Part shown: one piece after another, positions 1-11,021 of the stretch | Position numbering within the stretch: position 1 is the first letter of the stretch | Layout of the letters: each line of letters starts with the position of its first letter | NCBI GenBank assembly: GCA_963971535.1 | Contig: OZ020589.1 | Span: 48,146,636-48,210,635 of the forward strand | DNA length: 64,000 nt | Source of the DNA: Notolepis coatsorum | Lineage: Eukaryota; Chordata; Actinopteri; Aulopiformes; Paralepididae | Direction: 5' to 3' | Notes under the pieces: model-generated | Seen by the model: the letters and a program-made list of their open reading frames with translations, nothing else | The model's database searches: none | Told to the model about the DNA's origin: nothing | Position numbers and translations under genes: made by a program

Positions 1-42
1 CATTCGTGGCGAGCGCCTTGCCCACTATGCCACGTAGCCCCC
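1..42 (-). repeat. tRNA-derived SINE, 5' end fragment at window edge
   Basis: The first ~40 bases match the end of the minus-strand SINE copy at 12699-13148 (the block ending near 13148), differing at a few positions. On the minus strand this is the head of the tRNA-like SINE. The rest lies outside the window. It appears to interrupt the gypsy reverse transcriptase just upstream of the first readable gypsy codons. Confidence 0.7.
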
Positions 43-2030
43 CGCGATTTATTCGTAACTTTAGTGCCTTGGCTGCTCCCTTAACGGCTCTCACGAAAGC
101 ATCTCTCCCAGGCTTTGACTGGTCGCCTCGAGCCGAGACAGCTTTCTGTGACCTCAAACGTCGATTTACCTCCGCCCCTGTATTGATTCACCCCGACCCG
201 GAGGTTCCGTTTCTGGTAGAAGTGGATGCCTCCGACGTCGCGGTGGGGGGGGGGGGGGGGGGGGTGCTCTCTCAGAGATGCTTAAAGGACGGGAAAGTGC
301 ATCCTTGCGCTTTTTTCCCGCGTCATCTGTCCTCGGCCGAACGCAATTACGACGTGGGGTATCAGGTAATTATTGGCCATTAAACTAGCATTAGAGGAAT
401 GGAGACAGTGGTTGGAGGGGGCTGCACACCCATTTATTGTGTGGACCGATCACAAGAACCTGGCTTATATCCAGGGGGCTAAACGCCTTAATGCTTGCCA
501 AGCTAGGTGGGCGTTATTCTTCACACGCTTCCGCTTCTCCATCTCATTTCGGCCCAGGTCAAAAAACTTCAAACATGACGCACTCTCTCGCCAGTTCGAT
601 CCTACGGACAGAGAGGAGATACCCCATCCCATTATTCCCCAGGCTCTTATTCTTGCTCCTGTGTCATGGGGCATAGACAGGGTGGTAAGGTCGGCACTGG
701 CACGGGAACCTGATCCTGGGGGGGGCCCCCGGGGCGGCTGTATGTGCCCAAGGCTGCACGCTCACGACTGTTGCAATGGGCACATACCTCCTTCCTTACC
801 GGTCACCCTGGGGCCGCCAGGACCCTGGATTTCATCCGCAGGAGGTTCTGGTGGCCCACAGCGGAGGGGGATACACGTTCCTTTGTGGCAGCCTGCCCGG
901 TGTGTGCGTGCAGCAAGACCTCTCGGCGTTCCCCGGCGGGTCTCCTCCGTCCTTTTCCCATTCCCAAACGTCCCATGTCACACATATCCTTAGATTTGAT
1001 TTCAGGGCTTCCCCCTTCTGATGGCCTTACGACTATTTTGGTGGTGGTGGACCGCTTCTCCAAAGCGGCTCACTTCATTCCTCTCCCCAAACTCCCCACG
1101 GCTCGGGAGACAGCTGACCTAGTGGTGCAGCATGTTTTTCGGGTTCACAGGCTTCCTTTAGATATAGTCTCTGACCGGGGTCCTCAGTTCGCCTCCAGGT
1201 TCTGGAAAGTGTTTGCTTCCAGTCTCGGCGCCTCCGTCAGCCTGTCATCTGGGTTTCATCCCCAGTCTAACGGGCAGACAGAGCGCGTCAACCAGGATCT
1301 GGAGGGCGTTCTGAGGTGTTATGTCTCAGGTAACCCGGCAACATGGAGTCGGAAGCTGGCGTGGGCAGAATATGCTCATAACACTCTTCTCTCTTCCTCT
1401 ACGGGGTTGTTGCCTTTCCAATGCCAATATGGCTTTCAACCTCCCCTTTTTCCCGAGCAGGAGCAGGAGGCAGAGGTGCCCCACGTCCAGGCTCACGTGG
1501 CTCGCTGTCGCAGGACCTGGAGCCGGGTTCGGGCGGCGCTGCGGAAAGCCTCTGTTAGGGCTCAGCATCAGGCCAACTGCAAGCGCCGTCTGGCCCCAGT
1601 TTTCCATCCGGGACAGAGGGTTTGGCTTTCAACTCGAGATCTTCCCCTCCGGGTCGAGTCCAGGAAGCTGGCTCCATGCTTTGTGGATCCCTTTAAAGTG
1701 GTTCGTCGGGGTAACCCAGTGGCCTACAGGTTGTTACTCCCAACTTCCATGCGGGTTCATCCGACGTTTCGCGTTTCGCTTTTAAAACCCTTTCTCATTT
1801 CGCCCTAGTCCCCGCCGCTCCCCGCTGTTCCTCCGCCCCGCATCCTTGATGGACAGATGGTCTACACTGTGTGGAGGATCGTGGGTTGCAGGCGGAGGGG
1901 TAGGGGGTTTCAGTTTTTGGTGGATTGGGAGGGGTACGGGGTAGAGGAGCGATCCTGGGTGCCTCAGAGGGATATCTTAGATCACAGTCTTATTGATGAC
2001 TTTTCGTCGACTGCATCCCGAGGCCCCTAG
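43..2030 (+). pseudogene. gypsy pol remnant: RNase H, integrase, chromodomain
   Basis: Three overlapping frames together give a Ty3/gypsy pol C-terminus. Frame one (to about 363) ends in RNase H, with the DASD motif followed by a run of about 20 G (246-265) coding a glycine stretch. A frameshift at 363-376 moves into the frame holding the TDHKNL and RARWALFF-like RNase H motifs. A second frameshift at a G/C-rich run (717-735) leads to the integrase frame from 744: H...H...CPVC zinc finger, then D (SLDLISG), D (VSDRGPQF) and E (NGQTERVNQ) of the DDE core. A TAG at 1806-1808 stops this frame. The same frame continues to 2028 and encodes a chromodomain (VYTVWRIV...[11 protein letters not shown]). 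Chromodomains on integrase tails define chromoviruses. The element cannot make a full Pol. Confidence 0.9.
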
Positions 2031-2067
2031 ATGAACATCAGGTGCCGTTCGTCGGGGGGGGGGATAC

Positions 2068-2486
2068 TGTAACGTTTGGGTATTTTACTCTCTCTAGGAG
2101 TAAAAGCTCCTAGCGCCACCCTGGAGTATTTCACCCTCTCTATTCTTCCAGGTTGTCCTGATTGCTGATTGATGCCTGCTGTGTGTTTGACTCTTTATAA
2201 TGGCCTTGTGTTTATTCTCTCATTTGTCAGTTCTTCATCTAACGTTACCGTGAGTAGCTGTCTACGGAGAGTCGTGTCGCTCCAGGCCTGGAGGATGCGG
2301 CTGCCGTGTTTTTGATTATCGTTTAATTATTATTTAGTTTGTTTTTTCTTTTGTATAATATCAGTATCGCTCTTGATGTTTCAAAAATAAAAGGAAACAC
2401 TGTTTTTGGTGAGAAGAGCAACTACCGTCTCCGCACCTTTCTTCTGTACTGCATTTGGGTTCAACACACCTACCTGAGTCGTAACA
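2068..2486 (+). repeat. gypsy 3' LTR
   Basis: Begins TGTAACG after a G-run polypurine tract and ends CGTAACA, which is nearly the inverted complement, giving a 419-bp LTR. An AATAAA signal lies at 2386-2391. The partner 5' LTR is outside the window. Confidence 0.8.
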
Positions 2487-3056
2487 CTGAAGAGCTGCTT
2501 GGAAAACAGACAGCAATGTGTGCAAATTAATGACACTGTCAGGATTTAGGAAGGTCACCTGTGGAGTACCCCAGGGATCTGTGATAGGTCCAAAACTTTT
2601 TATACTTTATATTAATGATATGTGCAATGTTGCTGAACTGTTAAAGTTTGTTATTTTTGCAGATGATACAAATTTATATTGCTCAGGAAGTAATTTAAAG
2701 GAACTTTTGTTTGATATTGAAAGAGAGCTTGAAATTCTCAACTTGGTTTGATGTTAATAAATTGTCTCTCAATATTAAGAAAACTAAATTTATGGTTTTT
2801 GGTAATCGAAAAGAAATAGAGGGGGATAACGAGTTATAAATATGTGATTTCTAGGGGTAGTTATTGACCAGAAATTAACATGGAAACAACATGTTAACTA
2901 TATTCAAGGAAAAATATCTAAGTCAGTAGCAATATTGTATAAATGTAAGGATATATTAAACTACAAAGCCTTGCACATCATTTACTGCTCACTTATACTT
3001 CCTTACATATCTTACTGTGTGGAAGTATGGGGGTCGACATTTAAAAACAGTAAATC
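2487..3056 (+). pseudogene. Rex1/L2-like LINE reverse transcriptase, central fragment
   Basis: Translation gives RT motifs in order: CGVPQGSVIGPKLFILYIND, then FADDTNLY, then a WFDVNKLSLN-like block, FMVFG, LGVVIDQKLTW and YCSLILPYISYC. This order is typical of the Rex1/L2/CR1 group of LINEs. Frames shift near 2745 and there is a stop at about 2838, so it is dead. The coding stops at 3056 in the middle of a residue run that resumes at 33005. The 8-bp word AGTAAATC at 3049-3056 recurs at 33005-33012. The Rex1 name rests on the motif pattern alone. Confidence 0.8.
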
Positions 3057-3508
3057 AGGGCGGCTGGGTAGCACAGCGGACTAAGCGTCTGTCTACCACC
3101 ACAGAGACAGTGGGATCGAATCCAACTGCCAGCGGTACCTCTGGCTTGGTCGGTCGTCCATACTGACACAATTGGCAGTGTCAGTGGGTGGAAAAGCCGG
3201 TGGGGTGGGTCCTGGTTGTTGTAAACAGCGACTCCTACAGGTCGGTCAGGGTGCCTGCACAGGGAGGGAGGGAACTGGGGAGGGTAGTGTGATCCTCCCA
3301 CACGTTACACCTCCCCAGTGAGAGTCCTCGCTGTCAGGTGAAAAGAAGCGACTGGCTGTCTCCACATGTGTCGGAGGAAGCATGTGATAGACTTCAGGGC
3401 TCCCTAGACCGGCAAGTGGGGGGCAAATGCGCGGAACGACCAGGAAGGGGAGGGGGGAATTGGCATAACAACTAAATTGGGATGGGAGAAAAATACAGAA
3501 AAAAGGGA
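3057..3508 (+). repeat. tRNA-derived SINE
   Basis: The head is tRNA-like, with an A-box-like TAGCACAGCGG and a B-box-like GGGATCGAATCC, followed by a ~350-bp body shared with the copies at 12699-13148, 45172-45590 and 50981-51413, and an A-rich end near 3508. Its left flank AGTAAATC also occurs at 33005, to the right of LINE-B. This suggests the SINE entered the Rex1-like LINE first and LINE-B then entered the SINE's A-rich tail. Confidence 0.85.
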
Positions 3509-3638
3509 GGAGGGTAGACTTCCGGTTTCGATCAGCAGCGCATGGCTGGTTGACTTTTGGGAGCTCAGCAACCGCGCCACATTAAGGTTGATTAAGTTAT
3601 TATTTTTACACCATCCGCTTTTATTTTACGTTAGAACC

Positions 3639-4447
3639 ATGTCTAAGCAGACACAGACCAGGATGGGAACGCTGAACGCCATGGATAAGGAGTTCATTAG
3701 GTCATATTCCGTGAGGAAATAGAGGCTATCGTGGCTAGGCTAACCAACAGGCTTGATGTACTCCAGGAGACGGTAGCTAGCATAGATACACGGTTAGCCG
3801 TGGTGGAGGAGGGCTTAGCCACGGTCAACTCTGCGGAGATAGCGTTCTTGGAGGACAAGCTGCGGGCTTGCGAGATGAAGATGGCAGATCTGGAGGACAG
3901 TAGCAGGAGATGCAATGTTAGAGTATACGGGTTGCCCGATGAGATTGAGGAGGACACGCCGATTAAGTTCCTCGTGAAAATGATATTAAAGTGGTTCCCG
4001 AAGCTAGCCTGCCCTGAGATAGAAAGAGCGCACAGGATCTTCAGAGCCGCGGCCCTGGCGAAAGGCGAGTGTACAAATCCATGCACGTTCATTTTCTGCA
4101 GCCTGAGGTTCCAGACGAGACAGGATATACTATAGGAGGCCAGGATGAATCCTCTGGTTGTGGACGGCCGTACTTTGAGATTTGCTGCTGATTTTAGTGA
4201 CTACACAGCGAGACGGCGCAGAGCTTCCGCCAGAGCCATGGATCTCGCCCGTGAAAGGGCGGTGGAGGTATACCTGTTGTTCCCGGCAACGCTGAAGGTG
4301 AAGACGGGCCGTGGAGCTGTGTCGTGCAACCATCTATTCAAGTCACCGGCTGAGGCGGAGGACTTCATTTGGAAAGGCAAGACGAACGTCCAGGCTGAGA
4401 GGAACAGACCGCCCCCGGTGGTGCAAGCCTCGAGCGATGGAGATTGA
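3639..4447 (+). pseudogene. LINE-B ORF1 (L1-type RNA-binding protein), degenerate
   Basis: An ATG at 3639 opens a frame that breaks at about 3705-3720 (frameshift). Reading continues from 3713 in another frame as a heptad-rich coiled coil, then the RRM start (RRCNVRVYGLPDE). An in-frame TAG at 4133-4135 separates it from the C-terminal domain (4145-4447), which resembles the L1 ORF1 C-terminal domain that helps hold RNA. Family knowledge: ORF1p trimers coat LINE RNA and act as chaperones. This copy is inactive. It is followed by a ~63-bp tandem duplication and the LINE-A insertion. Confidence 0.85.
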
Positions 4448-4470
4448 GGGTCCGGAGCCTGGTGCTTGGG

Positions 4471-4582
4471 GCTGGTTTCACACAAGGCCTGCTAGCATGC
4501 CAGCTATCCAAGCTAACGCCCCTGGAGCATGGGGCTAGCTCCACACAAGGCCTGCTAGCATGCCAGCTATCCAAGCTAGCAC
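4471..4582 (+). repeat. 63-bp tandem duplication in LINE-B inter-ORF spacer
   Basis: The block CACAAGGCCTGCTAGCATGC begins at 4481 and again at 4544, with matching flanks, giving a 63-bp unit present about 1.8 times directly after ORF1. Confidence 0.85.
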
Positions 4583-4697
4583 TATTGTAAGCACTGCCGA
4601 CCGCAGATTCTCAGTCCTCGGAACGGTAACACTTGGGATTTATCTATACGGTATTGTCTCAGATACGGGTATGAATATTGACTATTTTAAATGTAAT

Positions 4698-4716
4698 TCA
4701 GACAACCTTTATTCTT
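4698..4716. repeat. left target-site duplication of LINE-A
   Basis: The 19-bp word TCAGACAACCTTTATTCTT here is repeated exactly at 12148-12166, bracketing LINE-A. The T run that follows on the plus strand is the LINE-A poly(A) tail. Confidence 0.92.
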
Positions 4717-5301
4717 TTTTTTTTTTGATCAAATTTTTTTTATTATTAATCACATGAAACAGGACAACACAATAACCACAGTAACAAAAAACATAACTTC
4801 ACAGGAGAATAACAAACAATAATAATACAGAATAATAAATTATAAGACAAAAAGAAAAAGAAACAGCGTCCAACCTATCAAATATAGGTGGCTACTTCAA
4901 TAACAAAAAGGGGTCTTCAAGACATGGCAACCTTTCCCCACCTTTACAAAGTGGAGTGACTTAAAAGATTGTTTATGAGAGTGTTGTCGCAGATTTACTG
5001 TAGATAGCCTAGGTCCCTTACACATGTTCAAGACTGCCAAACTCGCAGACGGTAAAGTGTAAGAAGAAAGAAATTCCTCTTCCATGTTGGTTGACAGGTC
5101 AATCAGTCTGCCAATATTAGTCCCTTGGGGAGATGGCATGTGAATTGACATATAGCGCAGAATAGCTAAATACCAACCCCCCCTAAAATCCCCCCAGCCA
5201 AAGTTAAGAAGGACAAGACAAAAACCAAGACAGACAAGACATTTCCTCCTCCCCCTCCCCAGAGACCGCCGGACCCCCCCGATCAAGCGCCCCAACCCCG
5301 C
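4717..5301 (-). other. LINE-A 3' UTR and poly(A)
   Basis: Noncoding, A/T-rich near the end, C-rich near the ORF2 stop. No separate gene is supported. It ends in the A tail next to the 19-bp duplication. Confidence 0.8.
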
Positions 5302-8300
5302 TCAGCCGCACACGGCGGTCTTTACCTTCTCAGCTGCTGCGAACCACAGGTCAATGCCAGCCTGCCCCACCCCAATCACCCGAGCCGTGGATATCTCAAG
5401 ATAAATCACATCCAATAGAGTTAGGGACCAGTTGATCATTGTCAGCTTCTCAGGCTCCTTCCATCTCATTGCTATAAGCTTCTTCGCTGCTGTGACACCC
5501 GCTAGGACAACCCTTTTCAGTTGTACGGACGCGGGTAGTGTCGTTATATCGTTCAGGAGTAGCGTAACAGCTGTGAATGGGATAGTTAAGCCACACAGAT
5601 CTGAAAGTTTGTCCGTTATTGACCTCCAGAAACGGGCCACTGGTGGGCAATCCCAATACATATGCATATAAGTGCCAGTGGCCTTTTGAGAGCACAAAGT
5701 GCACCGAGAGTCGGTTATCAGTCCCATAGCAAATAGCTTCCTAGGTGTAAGATAGGTCCTATGAATGTAATTAAAATTTATTTGCTGGTGATTGGGGTTG
5801 CGGGAAGATAATGCCACATTTGCCCAAACATCATCCCAGTCAAACTCGGGGTCCAACTCCGGGATATCCACACGCCAGATTGTATCCAATGATAAATTTT
5901 TATACGTGGATTGAATTAAGAGCGTATAAAAGTCTGAGACAAACCCTCTGGATGTCGTTCTGTCCACTATGAGCCTGAGGAAGGGGTGTGGTTGCAAAGC
6001 TTGAGCCCACGGTACGCCATGCGCCCTCAGTGCTGACCTTAGTTGAAGGTAAAGAAAGAAGGACTCGCCGGGAAGATCATAAAATTCTCTTAAGTCCTGA
6101 AACGCACGGAGGCCGTTCTTATCATAAATATCCTCCAGAGTATGCACTCCCCTCCTTTGCCATTGAGGAATATTAACCGGCTTGTGTCCAACAAGTAATT
6201 GCTGGTTATTAAAAATTGGAGAGTCCAGGTGCCAAGGGCATTTAACCCCACACGACCTCTGTACATTACGCCACGTTTGGATCACGTGAGTTATGATCGG
6301 TCCATACCTCAGCCGGCATTTCGCAATAGAGACAGTGGAGTACACTACATCCTGCAATCTTAGCGGAGACACCGCCGCCGCTTCTAAGGAGCGCCACGAT
6401 ACAGCCTCTACAGGGTCTAGCCAGCACATCAGAGGTCTCAGTGAAAAGGACCAGAAATAAAGTTTAAAATCAGGGATTGCGAGGCCCCCATCTTGTTTCC
6501 TACGTTGAGTAGTAGCCCTTTTGATTCTCGGGCGTTTGTTATTCCAGACAAACTTAGATACCATCGATTGTACCTTGCGCCAGTGGTCTATTGGAGGGGG
6601 CAGGGGGAGCATTGAGCTAATAAAATTTATCCTAGGCAGGATGTTCATTTTGATTATGGAAGCCCGGGCTTGTAAGGAGTTAGGAAGGGACGACCACCTG
6701 TCTAGATCCTGGCGTATTTTATCATAAGTACCCGTGAAGTTGTACTTAGTAGTTTGGTTCAGCGTGGGGAATATCTCTATGCCCAGGTATTTAAAATGTT
6801 CTACTATGGGGATATCAGCTGGTAGTCGTACCGCCTTGGCCAGTTCATTAAGAGGTAGGCAGGCTGATTTGTTCCAGTTAATCTTAAAACCTGACAATTT
6901 ACCAAAGTCGTCGATTATCCTCAATAATTTTGTGGCCGACCGGGAGGGGTCGTCCATGAAAATCAGCAGGTCATCCGCATAGAGAGCAATTTTGTGTGGA
7001 GTATTGTTGACCATTATGGGGACGATGTCCTCCGATTGCCTAATAAATTGAGCCAAAGGTTCGAGGGAAAGCGCGAACAGTCCCGGGCTCAGAGGGCAAC
7101 CCTGTCTAGAAGATCTGGAGACTGGAAAGAGTGTGGAACAGTTTTTGCCTGTCAGTATCATCGCAGACGGCGAGGCATACAGGACTTTAATCATATGAAT
7201 AAAACTCTTTCCAAGACCCATGACCTCCAGTACCTTCCACAGGTATGACCACTCAAGTCTGTCAAACGCCTTCATGGCATCCAAAGACAGAACTGTGGAT
7301 GGAGTTGTATTGTCTTTACTGTTATCGATTACATGCAACAGCCTCCTAAGATTATCTGCAGCCAGACGCCCCGGGATAAAACCAGTTTGATCGCAGTGTA
7401 CCAATACAGACATAAATCTCTGCAGGCGACGGGCCAGCACCTTGGCAAACACCTTTAAATCGGCCCCGAGAAGACTCAAGGGTCTATAGCTACCACAATC
7501 ATTGGGATCTTTGTCCTTTTTGAGAAGTAAAGAAATCAACGCCATATTGACATCTCTTGAGAACTCCCCTTGTTCGATAGCGTAATTGATCATATCGAGC
7601 ATCAATGGACCCAGTTGGTCCCAGAAAGCTAAATACACTTCGGGTGGAATACCATCCCAGCCTGGCGCCTTACCCCTCTGCATTTCAACAATAGTCTCCC
7701 TCAATTCTACGAGAGTAATCGGTCTCCCCAGTTCCTTGGCCTCTTCCTCAGAAATGTGGGGTATCTCAAGCCCGCCAATGAACGATTCAAATCTAGAGTC
7801 ATCCAGATTACCCTCTGAGCTATATAACTGTGAGTAAAACTCTTTAAAAGTGTCATTGATCTTTTTCGAATCAGTAGTGACTGCACCCTGGCTCGTCCTA
7901 ATCGAGGGGATATCTGAGAAATGATCATTTGAGCGTATTTTCATTGCCAATAGATGGCTAGGCCTGGAGCCGTGAAAATAGTAATTTTGTCTTGTCCTAT
8001 GTATTAAGAACTCAGACTGTTGTTTAAGTATGGAGTTTATTTCTTTTTTGACTATCTTACGTTGTGTGTTTAGTCGTTCATTATAGTCAGTTTGCAAGGA
8101 TGCGTATAGGTCCGCATATAATGATTCCAGTCCTTCTAGCTTTTTTGACCGGGATTTTCGCAAATTGGAGGCAAATAGTGTGACATGACCCCTGATGAAT
8201 CCTTTCAATGCGTTCCACAGGACCCTAGGGTCTTCTACCGTGCCAACGTTGATCTGCAAAAATTCAGCTAGTTTACTCCTGAACTCAGAACAGAAGTCAT

Positions 8301-9072
8301 CGTTCTTTAGCAAGGTCGAATTAAAACGCCATCTGGGAGCTCTTGCGGAGAGCCTGCCAAAGGTTGCCGTAAGGAAAATCCCCTTGTGGTCTGAGAGAGC
8401 CAAGGGAACCAATGAGACATCGAAACTATCAAACATATTAGGGGACGCGAATGCATAGTCAATTCGAGAGAAGCTTTTGTGTCTGGCTGACAGGTGAGAG
8501 TAATCTCTGAGGGTGGGGTTGCATAAGCGCCAGAGGTCTGAGAGCCCCGTGTCTTTGGCCCACATCCTGAGGGCCTTAGAGGCCCGTTTCTGGTCGCTCG
8601 TTTCAGAGGGCCCAGACCTATCCATCTCCGCATCCCAGCACGCATTAAAATCGCCACCCACAATGAGAGCGTATCCATTAAGTTCCAACATATTCTTCGT
8701 GATTGTATTATAGAACGCTGAATCAAATGTGTTAGGAGCATACAATGCTATTATAGCCATCTTCCTATGCAAGAATTCAACTTTTGCTATAGTAATCCTT
8801 CCCTCCGTGTCCGACCATACATCCAAGATTTTGATATCAAGGTTACGTCTTGTAACTATGACTACTCCTTTCGTCTTATCATCGGCTGAGGATGCGGAGA
8901 TAACGTGATATTGCCGATTTGCCAGTCTTGACACGTCACCTACCATTAAATGCGTCTCACTAAGGAGAGCAAGGTCAATATTTCTCCTCTTCAATAGCCA
9001 AAGGACACTGGCACGCTTGTGTGGGGCGTTAAGCCCTCCTGCGTTCCAAATTAAAATATTCAATTTAGCCAT
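5302..9072 (-). CDS. LINE-A ORF2: endonuclease-reverse transcriptase
   Basis: Intact 1,256-codon frame from ATG (9070-9072) to TGA (5302-5304). Domain order: an AP-type endonuclease at residues ~1-235 with N10, E39 (SETHL), D141 (GGDFNA) and D228-H229 (SDHKG); a long linker; reverse transcriptase at ~450-760 with GSYRPLSLL, an [13 protein letters not shown] block, RQGCPLSP and the catalytic YADD at 698-701; then a C-terminal region with a CTLC...H...C zinc-knuckle-like motif near residue 1100. In L1-type elements this protein nicks target DNA and copies the LINE RNA at the nick. The length is normal for the L1/Tx1 group. All catalytic residues I can place are present. The start was chosen because it is the first ATG of the frame and begins right at the endonuclease. 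Confidence 0.95.
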   Translation of the reverse strand: MAKLNILIWNAGGLNAPHKRASVLWLLKRRNIDLALLSETHLMVGDVSRLANRQYHVISASSADDKTKGVVIVTRRNLDIKILDVWSDTEGRITIAKVEFLHRKMAIIALYAPNTFDSAFYNTITKNMLELNGYALIVGGDFNACWDAEMDRSGPSETSDQKRASKALRMWAKDTGLSDLWRLCNPTLRDYSHLSARHKSFSRIDYAFASPNMFDSFDVSLVPLALSDHKGIFLTATFGRLSARAPRWRFNSTLLKNDDFCSEFRSKLAEFLQINVGTVEDPRVLWNALKGFIRGHVTLFASNLRKSRSKKLEGLESLYADLYASLQTDYNERLNTQRKIVKKEINSILKQQSEFLIHRTRQNYYFHGSRPSHLLAMKIRSNDHFSDIPSIRTSQGAVTTDSKKINDTFKEFYSQLYSSEGNLDDSRFESFIGGLEIPHISEEEAKELGRPITLVELRETIVEMQRGKAPGWDGIPPEVYLAFWDQLGPLMLDMINYAIEQGEFSRDVNMALISLLLKKDKDPNDCGSYRPLSLLGADLKVFAKVLARRLQRFMSVLVHCDQTGFIPGRLAADNLRRLLHVIDNSKDNTTPSTVLSLDAMKAFDRLEWSYLWKVLEVMGLGKSFIHMIKVLYASPSAMILTGKNCSTLFPVSRSSRQGCPLSPGLFALSLEPLAQFIRQSEDIVPIMVNNTPHKIALYADDLLIFMDDPSRSATKLLRIIDDFGKLSGFKINWNKSACLPLNELAKAVRLPADIPIVEHFKYLGIEIFPTLNQTTKYNFTGTYDKIRQDLDRWSSLPNSLQARASIIKMNILPRINFISSMLPLPPPIDHWRKVQSMVSKFVWNNKRPRIKRATTQRRKQDGGLAIPDFKLYFWSFSLRPLMCWLDPVEAVSWRSLEAAAVSPLRLQDVVYSTVSIAKCRLRYGPIITHVIQTWRNVQRSCGVKCPWHLDSPIFNNQQLLVGHKPVNIPQWQRRGVHTLEDIYDKNGLRAFQDLREFYDLPGESFFLYLQLRSALRAHGVPWAQALQPHPFLRLIVDRTTSRGFVSDFYTLLIQSTYKNLSLDTIWRVDIPELDPEFDWDDVWANVALSSRNPNHQQINFNYIHRTYLTPRKLFAMGLITDSRCTLCSQKATGTYMHMYWDCPPVARFWRSITDKLSDLCGLTIPFTAVTLLLNDITTLPASVQLKRVVLAGVTAAKKLIAMRWKEPEKLTMINWSLTLLDVIYLEISTARVIGVGQAGIDLWFAAAEKVKTAVCG

Positions 9073-9544
9073 GGTCGAGCTTGTATAAGTGCGTAGAGAA
9101 CATACCCGTGCAGCCAGGCTGAGTACAGAGGTGCCGATCCCGGCGGGCCCGGACGGTCAATCCCAGGAGTTCAGAGGAGGAACACTTACACATATATAAG
9201 ACAACAGTACATAGAACACATAAAAATACCACCCCAGCTACAGCCCCCCCCCCTTCTACTCTAAACCCTAACCCACCCGTCCTACTATAAGTTCCTCTAT
9301 ACCCACTCTCCAATCCCCACCCTATGCCCCACCCACTGAGGATGGTCATCTTCCTATCACTTCCCACTAGAGACATGGATCAATAAGACGCTTCCCACTC
9401 CCACCCCCCTCTAGTTAAACCCCTGAGTAAACCCCCACTAGTCCAATAAACACAAATAATAATAAAAATTAAATTCAATAAAGATATCGGTCGAAAACCA
9501 CCTGAGCACTGGCCCTAACATAAGACAACCATAATGGTAAAAAT

Positions 9545-10995
9545 AGCCATTATTAAATAATAACTCACATCAACCTGCAACCATCTATTTCCGAATCTGC
9601 GCTTCAACGTCGCAATGTTATGGCCCAAATGGGTACAGGAAAATTCAAAACAAAATTAAATTAAAGCATCCCAGCCGATAGTCTAAGGCAGGATCGGTTC
9701 ACAGGTTAATTGTGCAAAATTGTGTGAACAATGTCAATTAAACAATGACAAAAATAAGAAAGGGAAAAAAGGGGTTATGGTTAAAGTGCACCCCTGAAGC
9801 AGTCCCTCTGATCAGGCACAACGGCTGACATGACATAACCTATGTAAGAATCGACAATAATAGGAAAAGGAAAAAGAGGGTTATGGCTAAAGTGCAAGCA
9901 AAGTTAAACTTGACCCAGCCTGTTATCACATATTTATGTATATTCGTTCGAGAGCCAACATGAACCTTGGCCCTAACATGACAGCTATAATGGAAAAATT
10001 AGCCATTATTATATAATTACTCAGCATCAACCCTGTGACCAACTACCTCGTAGTCTGCATATTAATGTTGCAACATTATAGTATAAATGGAAAAAGGAAA
10101 ATTCAAAACAAAATCAAAGCATATCAGCAGTTAGTCTAAGGTAGGATCGAATCACAGTTAAATTGCTCATTCAAATGCCATTAAAACAGCGACAATAATA
10201 GAAAAAGGAAAAAGAGGGTTATGGCTAAAGTGCAAGCAAAGCTAAACCTAAGCCAGCCTGTTATCACATATTTTATGTATATTCGGTCGAGAGCCAACGT
10301 GAGCCTTGGCCCTAACATGACAGCTATAATGGAAAAATTAGCCATTAATATATAATTACTCAGCATCAACCTGTAACCATCTACCCTGGAGTCTGCATAT
10401 TAATGTATCAACGTTATAGCATAAGTGCCTCACGGAAAATTCAAAACAAAATTAAGGCGAGTCAGTAGTTAGTCCAAGGTAGAACCGGATCACATTTAAA
10501 TTGCTCATTCAAATGCCATTAAAACATATAGGAAAATTCAATACAAAATTAAATTAAAGCATCCCAGCCGATAGTCAAAGGCAGGTTCGGGCCACAGGTT
10601 AATTGCTCATTCAATTGCCCTTAAAACAGCGACACTAATTATTATATAATTACTCAGCATCAACCTGTAACCATCTACCCTGGAGTCTGCATATTAATGT
10701 ATCAACGTTATAGCATAAGTGCCTCACGGAAAATTCAAAACAAAATTAAGGCGAGTCAGTAGTTAGTCCAAGGTAGAACCGGATCACATTTAAATCGCGC
10801 ATATAGATGACATAAAAACAGCGACAATAGGAAAGAAAAAAAAAAAAAAAAAAAAAAAAAAGGAAGAGGGGGTAATGGCTAGAGTGCAAGCCATATAACC
10901 ATATAGCCATTAAGTGCAAGCCATACCCGACCCAACCTGTTATCAAATATTGTTTATGCATATTCAACCGACCTTGGCATCTACTTGGATCACCA
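9545..10995 (-). repeat. tandem repeats in LINE-A inter-ORF spacer
   Basis: Blocks beginning AGCCATTA or ATTATATAATTACTCAGCATC recur near 9545, 10005, 10341 and 10637, each followed by a GAAAATTCAAAACAAAATTAA-like segment and a conserved TTATCACATATTTTATGTATATTCG-type segment between copies. Unit spacing varies (about 460, 336 and 296 bp), so copies carry deletions. A run of about 30 A lies at 10834-10861. I see no ORF in it. Confidence 0.8.
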
Positions 10996-11021
10996 AAGCT
11001 CAAAACAACCCTCCATAGATA

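Larger units (their letters stand above)
40..2486 (+). mobile_element. Ty3/gypsy chromovirus-type LTR retrotransposon, 3' half
   Basis: Contains the RT tail, RNase H, integrase and chromodomain in the Ty3/gypsy order, then a G-rich polypurine tract (2054-2063) and a 3' LTR ending at 2486. The 5' LTR, gag and most of RT lie left of the window. The copy is degenerate (two frameshifts and one in-frame stop). Its 3' LTR abuts Rex1-like LINE coding sequence directly, so it probably inserted into that LINE. Confidence 0.9.
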
